NCBI GenBank assembly: GCA_963759955.1
Contig: CAVXCA010000092.1
Location: forward strand, 1-64,000
DNA from: Roseiarcus sp963759955
GTDB lineage: Bacteria; Pseudomonadota; Alphaproteobacteria; Rhizobiales; Beijerinckiaceae
Direction of reading: 5' to 3'
DNA: 64,000 bases
The position numbers and the translations under genes are program-made. Below, piece after piece: positions 18,822 to 28,294 of this stretch (within the stretch, counting starts at the first letter, position 1; each line of letters begins with the position of its first letter). A model generated the notes under the pieces. That model did not search any database, was not told the origin of the DNA, and was given only the letters and a program-made list of their open reading frames with translations.

Positions 18822-19913
18822 ATGTCCCATAACAGTTTCGGCCATCTTTTCCGCGTCACTACCTTTGGCGAAAGCCACGGGGCGGGGATCGGCTGCGTCG
18901 TCGACGGCTGTCCGCCGTTGATCCCGCTGGACGTTGGCGACATCCAGGCCGATCTCGACCGCCGGCGCCCCGGAACCTCGCGCTTCACCACGCAGCGGCG
19001 CGAACCGGACGAAGCGCGCATTCTTTCGGGCGTGATGGTCGATGAGCGCAGCGGTCTACAAGTGACGACCGGCGCGCCGATCGCCGTCCTCATCGAAAAT
19101 GTCGACCAGCGTTCGAAAGATTACAGCGACATCAGGGACAAATACCGTCCCGGCCACGCCGACTACGTCTACGAGGCCAAATACGGCATTCGCGACTATC
19201 GCGGCGGCGGGCGCTCCTCAGCGCGCGAGACGGCGGCGCGCGTCGCCGCCGGGTCGATCGCTCGCAAGGTCGTGCCCGGCGTGCGGATACGCAGCGCGCT
19301 CGTCCAGATGGGCAAGCTGAGGATCGACCGCACGCGCTGGGACTGGGACGAGGTCGCCCGCAATCCGTTCTTCTGTCCCGACGCCGCGGCGGCGGCGCGC
19401 TTCGCCGATTGTCTCGACGAGGTGAGAAAAGCCGGGTCGTCGGTCGGCGCGGTCGTCGAGGTGGTGGCCGAGGGCGTTCCCGCCGGCTGGGGCGCGCCGA
19501 TCTACGGCAAACTCGACAGCGAGTTGGCGAGCGCGCTGATGAGCGTCAACGCGGTCAAGGGCGTCGAGATCGGCGACGGCTTCGCCGCGGCGGAGCTTTC
19601 AGGCGAAGAGAACGCCGACGAAATGCGCGCCGGCCCTGACGGGCGACCGAAGTTTCTTTCCAATCACGCCGGCGGAATCCTCGGCGGCATCGCCACCGGG
19701 CAGCCGGTCGTCGTGCGCTTCGCGGTCAAGCCGACCTCGTCAATCCTGTCGCCGCGCCGCACCATCACGAGCGCCGGCGAGGAAACCGAGATCGTCACCA
19801 AGGGCCGGCACGACCCGTGCGTCGGCATCCGCGCGGCGCCGGTCGGGGAGGCGATGGTCGCCTGCGTGCTCGCCGACGCGTTTCTGCGCCATCGCGCCCA
19901 GACCGGCCGATAG
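18822..19913 (+). CDS. aroC: Chorismate synthase
   Basis: A 363-residue enzyme, normal length, that converts 5-enolpyruvylshikimate 3-phosphate to chorismate with reduced FMN, the last shared step of aromatic biosynthesis. All three signatures are present: TTFGESHGAGIGCVVDGCPP near residue 8, the central YRGGGRSSARETAARVAAG near 125, and RHDPCVGIRAAPVGEAM near 328. The start is certain from the family N-terminus (HNSFGHLFRVTTFGE). sseA follows after 36 bp. Confidence 0.97.
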   Translation: MSHNSFGHLFRVTTFGESHGAGIGCVVDGCPPLIPLDVGDIQADLDRRRPGTSRFTTQRREPDEARILSGVMVDERSGLQVTTGAPIAVLIENVDQRSKDYSDIRDKYRPGHADYVYEAKYGIRDYRGGGRSSARETAARVAAGSIARKVVPGVRIRSALVQMGKLRIDRTRWDWDEVARNPFFCPDAAAAARFADCLDEVRKAGSSVGAVVEVVAEGVPAGWGAPIYGKLDSELASALMSVNAVKGVEIGDGFAAAELSGEENADEMRAGPDGRPKFLSNHAGGILGGIATGQPVVVRFAVKPTSSILSPRRTITSAGEETEIVTKGRHDPCVGIRAAPVGEAMVACVLADAFLRHRAQTGR

Positions 19914-19949
19914 GCGCGCTCGCCCTCGCCCAACGGAGAATCGCCAAGC

Positions 19950-20798
19950 ATGAGCGCCGCCCCGTCTTCCTCGCCGCTCGTCGACGTCGCTTGGCTCGCG
20001 GCGAACATCGAGGCGCCCGACCTCGTCGTTCTCGACGCGTCATGGTATCTGCCGGCGACGCGGCGCGACGGTCGCGCGGAGTTTCTCGAAGAACATATCC
20101 CGGGCGCGGCGTATTTCGACATCGACGCGATTGCCGATCATGCGAGGGGGCTGCCGCACATGCTGCCGGACGCCAAGTCCTTCGCGCGTGCGGTCGGCGC
20201 GCTCGGCGTCGGCGACGGCGACCGCGTCGTCGTCTACGACGGCGAAGGCGTGCTGTCCGCGCCGCGCGCCTGGTGGATGTTCCGCGTTTTCGGGCACGAG
20301 CGGGTCCGGGTTCTCGACGGCGGCCTGCCGGCGTGGATCGCCGACGGACAGGTGATGGAGCCGGGCGAGGCCTCGCCGAAACCGAGGATCTTTTCGGCGC
20401 GCTTCGACCGCAGCCTCGTGGCGAGTCTCGAAGACGTGCGCTCGGCGCTGGAGGATCGCTCGGCGAGTGTCGTCGACGCGCGTTCGGCTGGGCGCTTCGC
20501 GGCGCTCCAGCCAGAGCCGTGGCCGGTCCTCAATGTCGGCCACATGCCGGGGGCGCTCAATCTGCCTTCCGCCGAGGCGCTCGCCGCCGGCTCGCTCAAA
20601 TCTCCCGAGGCGCTGAGAGCCGCTTTCGCCGCGGCGGGCGTCGATCTCAATTCTCCGATCATCACGACGTGCGGATCGGGGGTGACGGCGGCAATCCTGA
20701 CGCTGGCGCTGGCGCGGCTCGGCAAGCCGCTCGGCCGGCTCTACGACGGCTCATGGGCCGAATGGGGCGCGCGCGCCGATCTGCCGGCGGTTCGCTAG
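19950..20798 (+). CDS. sseA: 3-mercaptopyruvate/thiosulfate sulfurtransferase
   Basis: A 282-residue tandem rhodanese. The first, inactive domain covers roughly residues 10-145; the second carries the catalytic Cys241 in TTCGSGVTA, and CGSGVTA is typical of mercaptopyruvate sulfurtransferase rather than thiosulfate-specific rhodanese. HIPGAAYFDIDAIADH in domain 1 is also characteristic. It moves sulfane sulfur from 3-mercaptopyruvate to thiol acceptors. CGGAGAA lies just upstream of the ATG. Probably co-transcribed with aroC. Confidence 0.9.
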   Translation: MSAAPSSSPLVDVAWLAANIEAPDLVVLDASWYLPATRRDGRAEFLEEHIPGAAYFDIDAIADHARGLPHMLPDAKSFARAVGALGVGDGDRVVVYDGEGVLSAPRAWWMFRVFGHERVRVLDGGLPAWIADGQVMEPGEASPKPRIFSARFDRSLVASLEDVRSALEDRSASVVDARSAGRFAALQPEPWPVLNVGHMPGALNLPSAEALAAGSLKSPEALRAAFAAAGVDLNSPIITTCGSGVTAAILTLALARLGKPLGRLYDGSWAEWGARADLPAVR

Positions 20799-20826
20799 CT
20801 CGCCGGCTCGCGCTGCGGCGCGCTCG

Positions 20827-21432
20827 TCAGAAATGCACGCTCGCGCCCACGCGCACCACGTTGGTCGACGTCGTCAACGCTTGCGACGCGAACGGCGTTG
20901 CGTAGGTCGCACTGCCGAAATCGTAGCGCAGCAATTCGGCGCGCAGCGAAACGTTGCGGGTGATCGGGTATTCGGCGCCCGCGCCAAAGGCGAGCCCCTT
21001 GACGGTCACGTCGCTGGAGGCGCCGAGGTCCTTGTAATTCGTCGTCGACCACGCCCAGCCGACCGTGCCGTAGGCGAGCAAGTTGCCGAAGGCGTAGCCG
21101 CCCTTGACGCGGGCGGAGGAGAGAAAATCCTGGCTGAAGGACGCCGACCCCAGCGTCCCGCTCCTGATCGAGCTGAACATCCCGTCCGCTTCGACGCCGC
21201 CGACCACCCGGCTGGCCTGAAAATTGTAGCCGACGTGCGCCCCTCCGGCCGGGCCGGAAATGTTGGCTGAACCCGCCGAGCCCAGCGCGACCCCCAGGTC
21301 CGGACCGAGTTCGACGCCGGAAAAGTCCGCGCCGTTGGCGCCGGGGTTCGTTCGATAGAGATCGTCCGCTTTGGCGCCGGAGGCGGCGAGCAGCAGGGCG
21401 AGTGGCAACAGCGACCAAGCGACGCAACGCAT
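20827..21432 (-). CDS. Outer-membrane beta-barrel protein, Omp25/RopB-like
   Basis: A 201-residue protein with a signal peptide (SLLPLALLLAASGAKA) and a mature part of alternating strands such as HVGYNFQASRVVGGVEADGM and LLAYGTVGWAWSTTNYKDLG, ending in a strand that finishes in Phe (RVGASVHF), the BamA recognition signature. This fits the eight-stranded porin-like Omp25/RopB family of Rhizobiales. Role is structural or envelope-stabilising. It stands alone, convergent with sseA. Confidence 0.85.
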   Translation of the reverse strand: MRCVAWSLLPLALLLAASGAKADDLYRTNPGANGADFSGVELGPDLGVALGSAGSANISGPAGGAHVGYNFQASRVVGGVEADGMFSSIRSGTLGSASFSQDFLSSARVKGGYAFGNLLAYGTVGWAWSTTNYKDLGASSDVTVKGLAFGAGAEYPITRNVSLRAELLRYDFGSATYATPFASQALTTSTNVVRVGASVHF

Positions 21433-21657
21433 GACAAATGCTCCTCAGGTCCGTCTTACGAGCGGACACAGAGAATTTTACTGCTTTTCTTCACGCTTTG
21501 TTCGCCAAACGCGAATCAGCGCCAACAAAGCGTTAATCGAGCGGCGTGCAGGGAAGATTTTGACCGCGGCGGGCCCGTTGCGGTAAATCAACGAAGAACT
21601 CGCAAGGCGTGGGAAAAGAGAGCGCTCGAGGTTCCTCCGATTTTCGCGGACTCAAAA

Positions 21658-22482
21658 ATGCTTAGAGATATTCTCGTGGTCCTCGGAGAGTCCGACAAGG
21701 CGGCGACGCCATACGCCCTTTCGCTGGCGCAACGATACGAATCGCGCGTCACCGCGATTCGGCCCCGGCGCGACTTGTCGCTGATGACCGATGGTTCGCT
21801 CGAGGCGCGCTACGAATATGCCCGCGGTGACCATGAGGCGCGGGATGCGCGGGCTCGGCAAATGCTCGAGAATTTTGGCGCGCTGGCCAAGGCGGCCGGC
21901 GTCGAGGCGGAAATCGTGGATTATGACGGCGCGAGCAATCCCGAGCCGAGGGACGTGCCGCAATTCGCCCGCTGTTTCGATCTCGCCGTCGTCGAACAGG
22001 CCGAGGCGGGACAACCGCCCAACCTGAACGATTTGACCGGCGCAATCCTCGCTGAAAGCGCGCGTCCCGTCATCGTCGTGCCCGGCATCCAACGCGAGCC
22101 GGCGCGCTTCGCGCGAATCGTCGCCGGTTGGGACGGCAGCCCGGCTGCGGCGCGCGCCCTCGGCGACGCCGCGCCTTTGCTCGAGCGCGCCGAGCACGTC
22201 GAAATCGTCGCCACGAATTCCGCCATGGCGTCGCAATTCGTCGCGTCGGGCGGCGAGCGCATCGCACGCCGCTTTGTCCGGCTGGGGGTCGACGCGAGTT
22301 TCCGGCGCATTCCCGGCGAAGGCGATCCCGCCAATGTTCTGCTTTCCCACGCCGCCGACATCAGCGCGGACATGATCGTTTCGGGCGGCTATGGGCATTC
22401 GCGCATTCGCGAGGCGATCCTCGGCGGCGTGACGCGCACGCTGCTGGGCAGCATGACGGTGCCGGTGTTCATGTCCCACTGA
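21658..22482 (+). CDS. Two-domain universal stress protein
   Basis: A 274-residue tandem Usp protein. The N-terminal half opens LRDILVVLGESDKAATPYAL and has a degenerate nucleotide loop; the C-terminal half has IVAGWDGSPAAARAL near residue 155 and the ATP-loop-like GGYGHSRIREAILGGVTRTL near 240. It is encoded 40 bp upstream of phaC on the same strand, so it is likely induced together with the polyester synthase under nutrient or oxygen limitation (inference). Confidence 0.9.
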   Translation: MLRDILVVLGESDKAATPYALSLAQRYESRVTAIRPRRDLSLMTDGSLEARYEYARGDHEARDARARQMLENFGALAKAAGVEAEIVDYDGASNPEPRDVPQFARCFDLAVVEQAEAGQPPNLNDLTGAILAESARPVIVVPGIQREPARFARIVAGWDGSPAAARALGDAAPLLERAEHVEIVATNSAMASQFVASGGERIARRFVRLGVDASFRRIPGEGDPANVLLSHAADISADMIVSGGYGHSRIREAILGGVTRTLLGSMTVPVFMSH

Positions 22483-22522
22483 GCCGTGGTCGCGACGTCG
22501 GCGAGAAACCGAGGAGTTGGCG

Positions 22523-24286
22523 ATGGACACGCGCGTTGCGTCGAAAGCGACCTCCGCCGCGCCCAGACCGCAGGGTCCGTCGGGGCGACAGGGCGCGGCG
22601 TGGCGCGGCGGCACGGTTCTCGATGGGCTGATCCACGCCGCGCAGGGGCGCGCTTCGGGCGGCCTGTCGCCGGTCGCGCAAGGGCTGGCCTACCTCGATT
22701 GGGGCGTCCATCTCGCCAACGCGCCGTTCCGGCGCGCGCAATTGGCCGCGTCGGCGGTCAACAAGGCGGTGCGCTTCGGCGACGCGTTGATGGGCGAAAC
22801 GGCGATCGCGCCATCGCCGGGCGACCACCGCTTTCAGGATCCGGCTTGGAGCCAGCCGCCGTTCAGTCTCTACGCCCAGGCGTTTCTTCTCGCCGAGGAA
22901 TGGTGGAACGAGGCGGCGAACGGCCCGCCGGGAATCAACGCCGGCGATCGGCGCGTCGTCGCGTTCGGCATACGCCAATGGGTCGACATGTTTTCGCCCT
23001 CGAACGCGCCGTGGCTGAATCCGGAGGTCATCCGCGCGACCCAAGAGACGGGCGGCGGCAATTTCCTCCGGGGGGCGGCCAACTTCGTCGCCGACGTCCG
23101 GGCGGCGTTCGTCGGCGGGGGCGGCGCCGAGGCGTTCCGCGTCGGGCGCGATCTCGCCGCCACTCCCGGCGCGGTGGTGCTGCGCAACGATTTGATTGAA
23201 CTGATCCAATACGCGCCGAGGACGCCTGAGGTCGGGCGCGAGCCGGTGCTGATCGTTCCGGCCTGGATCATGAAATACTACATCCTCGACTTGAAGCCGG
23301 AGGATTCCCTGATCTGCTATCTCGTCGGCCAGGGACACACGGTGTTTGCGATTTCCTGGCGCAATCCGACCGCCGAACTTCGTGATCTTTCGCTCGACGA
23401 TTATCGCGTCAAGGGCGTGATGGCGGCGCTGGAAGCGATCGGCGAAATCTGCGAAGGCGCGAAGACGCACGCGTGCGGCTACTGCCTCGGCGGCACCTTG
23501 CTGGCGATCGCCGCGGCGGCGATGGCGCGGGACGGCGACGACCGGCTGGCCAGCGTGACGCTGCTATGCGCGCAAACGGATTTCACCGAGGCGGGCGAGC
23601 TGCAACTCTTCATCACCGAGGATCAGTTGGCGTTCCTCGACGACGTCATGCGCGCTCAAGGTTATCTCGACAGCAGCCAGATGGCGGGCGCCTTTCAGTT
23701 CCTGCGCTCCAACGATCTGGTGTGGTCGCGGCTGGTCAAATCCTATCTCCTGGGCCAGCGCGAGCATCCAAGCGACCTGATGGCCTGGAACGCCGACGCG
23801 ACGCGGATGCCGGCGCGCATGCATGGCCAATATCTGCGCCGCCTGTTCCTGCGCAACGAACTTGCGGAAGGGCGTTTTCCCGTCGACGGCAGACCGGTCG
23901 CGCTCAGCGATGTCCGCGCGCCTTTGTTCGTGCTCGCCACCGAACACGATCACATTGCGCCCTGGCGCTCGGTGCACAAGATCCACGTGCTCAACGACGC
24001 CGACATCACCTTCGCTCTCGCCTCGGGCGGGCACAACGTCGGCGTCGTCAGTCCGCCGGGACTGGCCAATCGGCATTTCTCGATCGGCCGGCGTGAGCCC
24101 GGCGCCCATTATCTCGGACCCGACGAATGGTTGGCGAGCGCGGAACGCCGCGAGGGCTCGTGGTGGCCGGCCTGGTCCGCTTGGCTCGACGAGCGCACGA
24201 GCGGACATGCGGCCCCGCCCGCCTTGGGCTCGAAGCGGCGCCCGCCGCTCGAGCCCGCGCCGGGCCAATACGTACTGCAACATTGA
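22523..24286 (+). CDS. phaC: Poly(3-hydroxyalkanoate) polymerase, class I-like
   Basis: A 587-residue polyhydroxyalkanoate synthase that polymerises 3-hydroxyacyl-CoA on the granule surface. The N-terminal PHBC_N segment (GGLSPVAQGLAYLDWGVHL, near residue 55) precedes the alpha/beta-hydrolase core with the lipase-like box GYCLGGT (nucleophile Cys321), Asp476 in EHDHIAPW and His504 in SGGHNVGVV, the complete Cys-Asp-His triad. The ATG at 22523 follows GAGGAG by six bases; the TTG at 22517 is too close to that site. No phaA, phaB or phasin gene lies nearby. Confidence 0.93.
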   Translation: MDTRVASKATSAAPRPQGPSGRQGAAWRGGTVLDGLIHAAQGRASGGLSPVAQGLAYLDWGVHLANAPFRRAQLAASAVNKAVRFGDALMGETAIAPSPGDHRFQDPAWSQPPFSLYAQAFLLAEEWWNEAANGPPGINAGDRRVVAFGIRQWVDMFSPSNAPWLNPEVIRATQETGGGNFLRGAANFVADVRAAFVGGGGAEAFRVGRDLAATPGAVVLRNDLIELIQYAPRTPEVGREPVLIVPAWIMKYYILDLKPEDSLICYLVGQGHTVFAISWRNPTAELRDLSLDDYRVKGVMAALEAIGEICEGAKTHACGYCLGGTLLAIAAAAMARDGDDRLASVTLLCAQTDFTEAGELQLFITEDQLAFLDDVMRAQGYLDSSQMAGAFQFLRSNDLVWSRLVKSYLLGQREHPSDLMAWNADATRMPARMHGQYLRRLFLRNELAEGRFPVDGRPVALSDVRAPLFVLATEHDHIAPWRSVHKIHVLNDADITFALASGGHNVGVVSPPGLANRHFSIGRREPGAHYLGPDEWLASAERREGSWWPAWSAWLDERTSGHAAPPALGSKRRPPLEPAPGQYVLQH

Positions 24287-24291
24287 AGAGA

Positions 24292-24319
24292 CATCGCGCC
24301 CGCCGAGGCGGGCGCGATG
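24292..24319. terminator. Bidirectional hairpin between phaC and the LivK-like gene
   Basis: CATCGCGCCCGCC and GGCGGGCGCGATG form a 13-bp perfect stem with a two-base gap, six bases after the phaC stop and just beyond the stop of the convergent binding-protein gene. No T-run on either side. Confidence 0.65.
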
Positions 24320-24327
24320 AGCGCAGG

Positions 24328-25533
24328 CTATTTCTTGACCAACGGGCAGGTCGAGTCGGCGAGCTTGCCGTACGCCTCGTCGCCGCTCATCGTGTCGACG
24401 AGGTTGTAGAAGTCCCAGGGACCTTTCGACTCCGACGGCTTCTTGACCTGCATGATGTACATGTCGTGCTCCATCAAGCCGTCGGCTCGGATCACGCCGT
24501 TCGAGGTGAAGATGTCGTCGATCTTGGCCTTGCGCAGTTCGGCCATGACCTTGTCGGGATCGGTGGAGCCGGCCGCCTTGACGGCGTTCAAATAGGTCAG
24601 CGTCGCCGAATAGACTGCCGCCTGCGGCATCGTCGGCTCGCGGTTGGTCTTGGCGAAGAACCGCTTGGCGAAGGAGCGGGTGTTGTCGTTGAGATCCCAG
24701 TACCAGCCGGTGGTGAGAATTAGGCCCTGAGCCGCGTCGAGGCCCACGGCGTTGATGTCGGTCAGGAAGGCGAGCAACGCCGCCGGCCTCATCGTCTTGG
24801 CGATGCCGAATTCATTGGCGGCCTTGAGCGAATTGGAAAAGTCGGTGCCGGCGTTGGCGAGCCCGAGGACCTGCGCGCCCGAACTCTGCGCCTGCAACAG
24901 ATAGGACGCGAAGTCGGAGGTTCCCAGCGGCACGCGCACGGCGCCCACCACCGTCCCGCCGCCCGCCTTCACCACATCGGCCGCGGCGTTTTGCAGTTGG
25001 GTGCCGAAGGCGTAGTCGGCGGTGAGGAAGAACCACGACTTGCCGCCTTGTTTGAGGATCGTCTTCGCCGTGCCGTTGGCGAGCGCAGTCGTGTCGTAGC
25101 CATAATGCATGGTGTAGGGGGTGCAATCCTTGCCGGTGAGCGAGGCGCCCGCTGCGCCGATGGCGAAGAACGGGATTTTCTTTTCCTTGGTCGCCGCGCT
25201 GATGGCCAGGCTGACGCCGGTGTTCGAGCCCCCTAGCTGCATGGTGAGGCCGGCGCTGTCGGCCCATTCCCGGAACTTCTGCACGCCGAGGTCCGGCTTA
25301 TTCTGGTGGTCGTAGGTGAGCAGTTCGATCGGCTGCCCGAGCGCCGAGCCGCCGAAATCCGCGATCGCCATCTTGATCGCTTCGATGCCGTTCGGGCCGA
25401 TCACGTCGGCATAGGGGCCGGACATATCGTCGATGTCGCCGATCACGACTTTGTCGGCGGCATATGCGCTCATCGCGAAAAAGGATGCGCAAAGCGCCCC
25501 AGCAAACGCCAATGCAATCTTCGCCCGTTTCAT
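24328..25533 (-). CDS. ABC transporter substrate-binding protein, branched-chain amino acid (LivK) type
   Basis: A 401-residue periplasmic binding protein: signal peptide KRAKIALAFAGALCASFFAM with likely cleavage after AYA, then VVIGDIDDMSGPYADVIGPN, the usual Leu/Ile/Val-binding-protein opening, and a two-lobed body. No permease or ATPase genes are nearby, so it is an orphan binding protein. Such orphans in Rhizobiales often bind urea, amides, aromatic acids or amino acids; the ligand cannot be read from sequence. Confidence 0.88.
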   Translation of the reverse strand: MKRAKIALAFAGALCASFFAMSAYAADKVVIGDIDDMSGPYADVIGPNGIEAIKMAIADFGGSALGQPIELLTYDHQNKPDLGVQKFREWADSAGLTMQLGGSNTGVSLAISAATKEKKIPFFAIGAAGASLTGKDCTPYTMHYGYDTTALANGTAKTILKQGGKSWFFLTADYAFGTQLQNAAADVVKAGGGTVVGAVRVPLGTSDFASYLLQAQSSGAQVLGLANAGTDFSNSLKAANEFGIAKTMRPAALLAFLTDINAVGLDAAQGLILTTGWYWDLNDNTRSFAKRFFAKTNREPTMPQAAVYSATLTYLNAVKAAGSTDPDKVMAELRKAKIDDIFTSNGVIRADGLMEHDMYIMQVKKPSESKGPWDFYNLVDTMSGDEAYGKLADSTCPLVKK

Positions 25534-25790
25534 ATTCGCTTCCTCCCAAGCCGATCAAGGATTCCTCGCGTCCGCGCGAGACCCGTCAACAATTGAGCCA
25601 TGTTGCGCTGTCGGGGCGCTCGTGGCAAGCCTTGCGGCCGGCGAATCTGCGCCGATCGTGGCCGAAGCGGCGACAGGTTTGACCGGGCCGTTCGGGGCAG
25701 GGGTTGGTTTGACCGTATCAATGGGTCGGCGGTCGCCAGGCGTGCATTCCGGCGCCTAGGAACGCCGCAGCGAGGACGAGGAGGGCGGCC

Positions 25791-26240
25791 ATGTTTGGCA
25801 AGATTTTGCTGCCGATCGATATCGCCGAACCGGAAATCGCCAAGGAGGCGATCGACGCGGCCGTGAGCATGGCCAAGGCCTTCAACTCGGAAATCCGGCT
25901 GATTCACGTGGCCAGTCCCGTCATCGTCGCCTCGCCGATGGCGGTGATCCCGCAGTCCGTCTACGACGAGCTCGGCGTTTACGAGAAATCGGAACTCGAT
26001 CGCATGGCCGCCGCGATCGACCGGCCGAAGGGGACGGTCACGACCGTGGTGCGCATCGGCGGCGTTTATCCCGAATTGCTCGCCGAGGCCGCAGAATGGC
26101 AGGCCGATCTCATCATCGTGGGCGCGCACAAGCGCTCGATGGCGACCTACCTCCTGGGCTCGACCGCCGCCGCCATCGTGCGCCACGCCTCGTGCACGGT
26201 GATGGTGGCGCGTAGCGGCAAGAAGGCCAGTTTGCTCTAA
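25791..26240 (+). CDS. Universal stress protein, single domain
   Basis: A 149-residue Usp protein: FGKILLPIDIAEPEIAKEAI at the start and the loop VGAHKRSMATYLLGSTAAAI near residue 118, which has the G-rich spacing of ATP-binding Usps. It differs from both the tandem Usp upstream of phaC and the UspA at 10.2 kb, so the window holds three Usp genes of distinct subtypes. The gap to the next gene is 59 bp on the same strand. Confidence 0.88.
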   Translation: MFGKILLPIDIAEPEIAKEAIDAAVSMAKAFNSEIRLIHVASPVIVASPMAVIPQSVYDELGVYEKSELDRMAAAIDRPKGTVTTVVRIGGVYPELLAEAAEWQADLIIVGAHKRSMATYLLGSTAAAIVRHASCTVMVARSGKKASLL

Positions 26241-26299
26241 TTCGCAGGCGAGGCGGTTCGCCGCGCCGGTAAAAGAAACGCCAGCAGAAGGAAAGAGAT

Positions 26300-26692
26300 A
26301 TGACTGCGACCGCCCGTTCGGCGCTGAGAAAAGTGACGCTGCATGCCGCACGCTCGAAGGAATTTCCGGAGGGGTCGAACCGACACGGCTACGAGTTCCT
26401 CGCGCCGCTGACGGAAACCGGACGGATCGACGTGGAGGCCTGGAAAGCCCGTCGCGGCGAATGTTTCGTACATCGTTTCTGGGGCGACGAATCGCCGCAG
26501 CGCGGTCTTCTGGCGCATCGTCCGGGCGGGCGCGGCGGCTCAACCTGGGCGTTCGAATACGGACCGACCGCGCAGGGCGAGGAGGAAGCGGGCTATCGCT
26601 TCGCCGACCATGCCTTGAACGTCGGCGAATACGTCTCGATTCGCGAAGAAGGCGGCGACCTCTTGACCTTCAAGGTCGTCGACGTGAGCTGA
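26300..26692 (+). CDS. Conserved hypothetical protein
   Basis: A 130-residue soluble protein without signal peptide or membrane helix. Visible features are SKEFPEGSNRHGYEFLAPL near residue 20, a Trp-rich middle (FVHRFWGDES, STWAFEYGP) and a C-terminal FADHALNVGEYVSIREE. The pattern suggests a compact beta fold, but I do not recognise a family with known activity. It is preceded by AGGAAAGAG and lies downstream of the Usp gene. Confidence 0.7.
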   Translation: MTATARSALRKVTLHAARSKEFPEGSNRHGYEFLAPLTETGRIDVEAWKARRGECFVHRFWGDESPQRGLLAHRPGGRGGSTWAFEYGPTAQGEEEAGYRFADHALNVGEYVSIREEGGDLLTFKVVDVS

Positions 26693-26725
26693 AGGGCGGC
26701 CGCCGCGCAATTCGGCGCGGCGCGC

Positions 26726-28144
26726 TCACCTCGGCAGCACGGTCGCGCCCATCAGCGCTTCGTCGATGGCGGCCGCGCACTGGCGCCCTTCGCGGATCGC
26801 CCAGACGACCAGCGACTGGCCACGGCGCATGTCGCCGCAAGCGAACACCTTTTCGTGGCTGGAGGCGTAGCGCGTCGTGTCGGCGGCGACATTGCCGCGC
26901 GCGTCGAAGGCGACGCCGAGCTCCTTGAGCATCCCTTCGCGCACGGGCGAGACGAAGCCCATCGCCAGCAGCACGAGGTCGGCCTGCAAAGAGAATTCGC
27001 TGCCCGCGATCGGCTTCATGCGGTCGTCGACGCGCACGCAATCGATTCCGGTCACCACGCCGTTCTCGCCGACGAAGGCGCTCGTCATCACCGCGAAGTC
27101 GCGCTCGGCGCCTTCCTCGTGGCTCGACGAGGTGCGCAGTTTCAACGGCCAGTTCGGCCAGTTCAGCAACTTGTCTTCCTGCTTGGGCGGCATCGGCAGG
27201 ATTTCGAGTTGCGTCACCTTGAGCGCGCCCTGGCGAATCGAGGTGCCGATGCAGTCCGATCCCGTGTCGCCGCCGCCGACGACGACGACGTGCTTGCCGG
27301 CCGCTACGATCGGCTCGTTGGTTCCGATCGGCTCGCCGGAGACGCGGCGGTTCTGCTGGGGCAGGAAATCCATGGCGAAATGGACGCCGGCCAGATCCCG
27401 GCCCGGCGCCGGCAGATCGCGCGGGGCCTCGGCGCCGCCGGCCAGGGCGACGGCGTCGTAGGAATCGACGAGCGACTTCGCGCTGACGTCGCGCCCGACG
27501 AAGACGTTGCAATGGAAGATGACGCCCTCCGCCTTCATCTGCTCGGCGCGTCGGTCGATATGACGCTTTTCGAGCTTGAAGTCGGGAATGCCGTAGCGCA
27601 ACAGGCCGCCGGGCTTGGCGTTCTTCTCATAGAGGTGAACTTCGTGGCCGGCGCGCGCGAGTTGCTGGGCGCACGCGAGACCCGCCGGCCCGGAGCCCAC
27701 CACGGCGACGCGTTTGCCGGTCGCGTGCGCCGCCGGCTCGGGCTTGATCCAGCCTTCGGCCCAAGCGCGGTCGACGATTGCGCATTCGATCGTCTTGATG
27801 GTGACGGGGACGTCCTGGATGTTGAGCGTGCACGACGCCTCGCATGGCGCCGGGCAGACGCGGCCGGTGAATTCGGGAAAATTGTTGGTGCTGTGCAGAT
27901 TGCGCGCGGCTTCCTGCCAGTCGCCTCGATAGACCAGATCGTTCCAGTCGGGGATCTGGTTGTTCACGGGGCAGCCGTTGTGGCAGTAGGGAATGCCGCA
28001 ATTCATGCAGCGCGCCGCCTGGTTGCGCGTCGATTCCTCGCTCAACGGCAGGACGAATTCGCGATAATGGCGAATGCGGTCGGAGGCAGGCGCGTAGCGC
28101 CGATCCGCGCGGTCGATTTCCAGAAAACCCGTCACCTTGCCCAT
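26726..28144 (-). CDS. gltD: Glutamate synthase (NADPH) small subunit
   Basis: A 472-residue protein that feeds NADPH electrons to GltB for making glutamate from glutamine and 2-oxoglutarate. The N-terminal [4Fe-4S] region has CMNCGIPYCHNGCPVNN near residue 47 and CPAPCEASC near 100; the FAD site is VAVVGSGPAGLACAQQLARA near 148 and the NADPH site VVVVGGGDTGSDCIGTSIRQ near 285. Length is normal. It lies 150 bp downstream of gltB; the gap is filled by palindromic repeats, so co-transcription needs read-through of that structure. Confidence 0.96.
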   Translation of the reverse strand: MGKVTGFLEIDRADRRYAPASDRIRHYREFVLPLSEESTRNQAARCMNCGIPYCHNGCPVNNQIPDWNDLVYRGDWQEAARNLHSTNNFPEFTGRVCPAPCEASCTLNIQDVPVTIKTIECAIVDRAWAEGWIKPEPAAHATGKRVAVVGSGPAGLACAQQLARAGHEVHLYEKNAKPGGLLRYGIPDFKLEKRHIDRRAEQMKAEGVIFHCNVFVGRDVSAKSLVDSYDAVALAGGAEAPRDLPAPGRDLAGVHFAMDFLPQQNRRVSGEPIGTNEPIVAAGKHVVVVGGGDTGSDCIGTSIRQGALKVTQLEILPMPPKQEDKLLNWPNWPLKLRTSSSHEEGAERDFAVMTSAFVGENGVVTGIDCVRVDDRMKPIAGSEFSLQADLVLLAMGFVSPVREGMLKELGVAFDARGNVAADTTRYASSHEKVFACGDMRRGQSLVVWAIREGRQCAAAIDEALMGATVLPR

Positions 28145-28190
28145 GCCGTCGTAGCCCTTGCCGTGTTCAATCGCGCTCGTTCGTAACAGC

Positions 28191-28290
28191 CCTTCTCCCG
28201 CTTGCGGGAGAAGGTGGCGCGAAGCGCCGGATGAGGGGCCGCGCCACGACCCTCACCCCGACCCTCTTCCGCAAGCGGGAGAGGGTGGCT
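28191..28290. repeat. Pair of inverted palindromic elements between gltB and gltD
   Basis: The first element is CCTTCTCCCGC-TT-GCGGGAGAAGG (28191-28214) plus a second small hairpin GGCGC-GAA-GCGCC (28216-28228) and the tail GGATGAGGGG. A second, inverted palindrome lies at 28261-28286 (CCCTCTTCCGC, then CGGGAGAGGG). The same two-hairpin layout occurs at 44142-44182. Confidence 0.8.
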
Positions 28291-28294
28291 TGCC

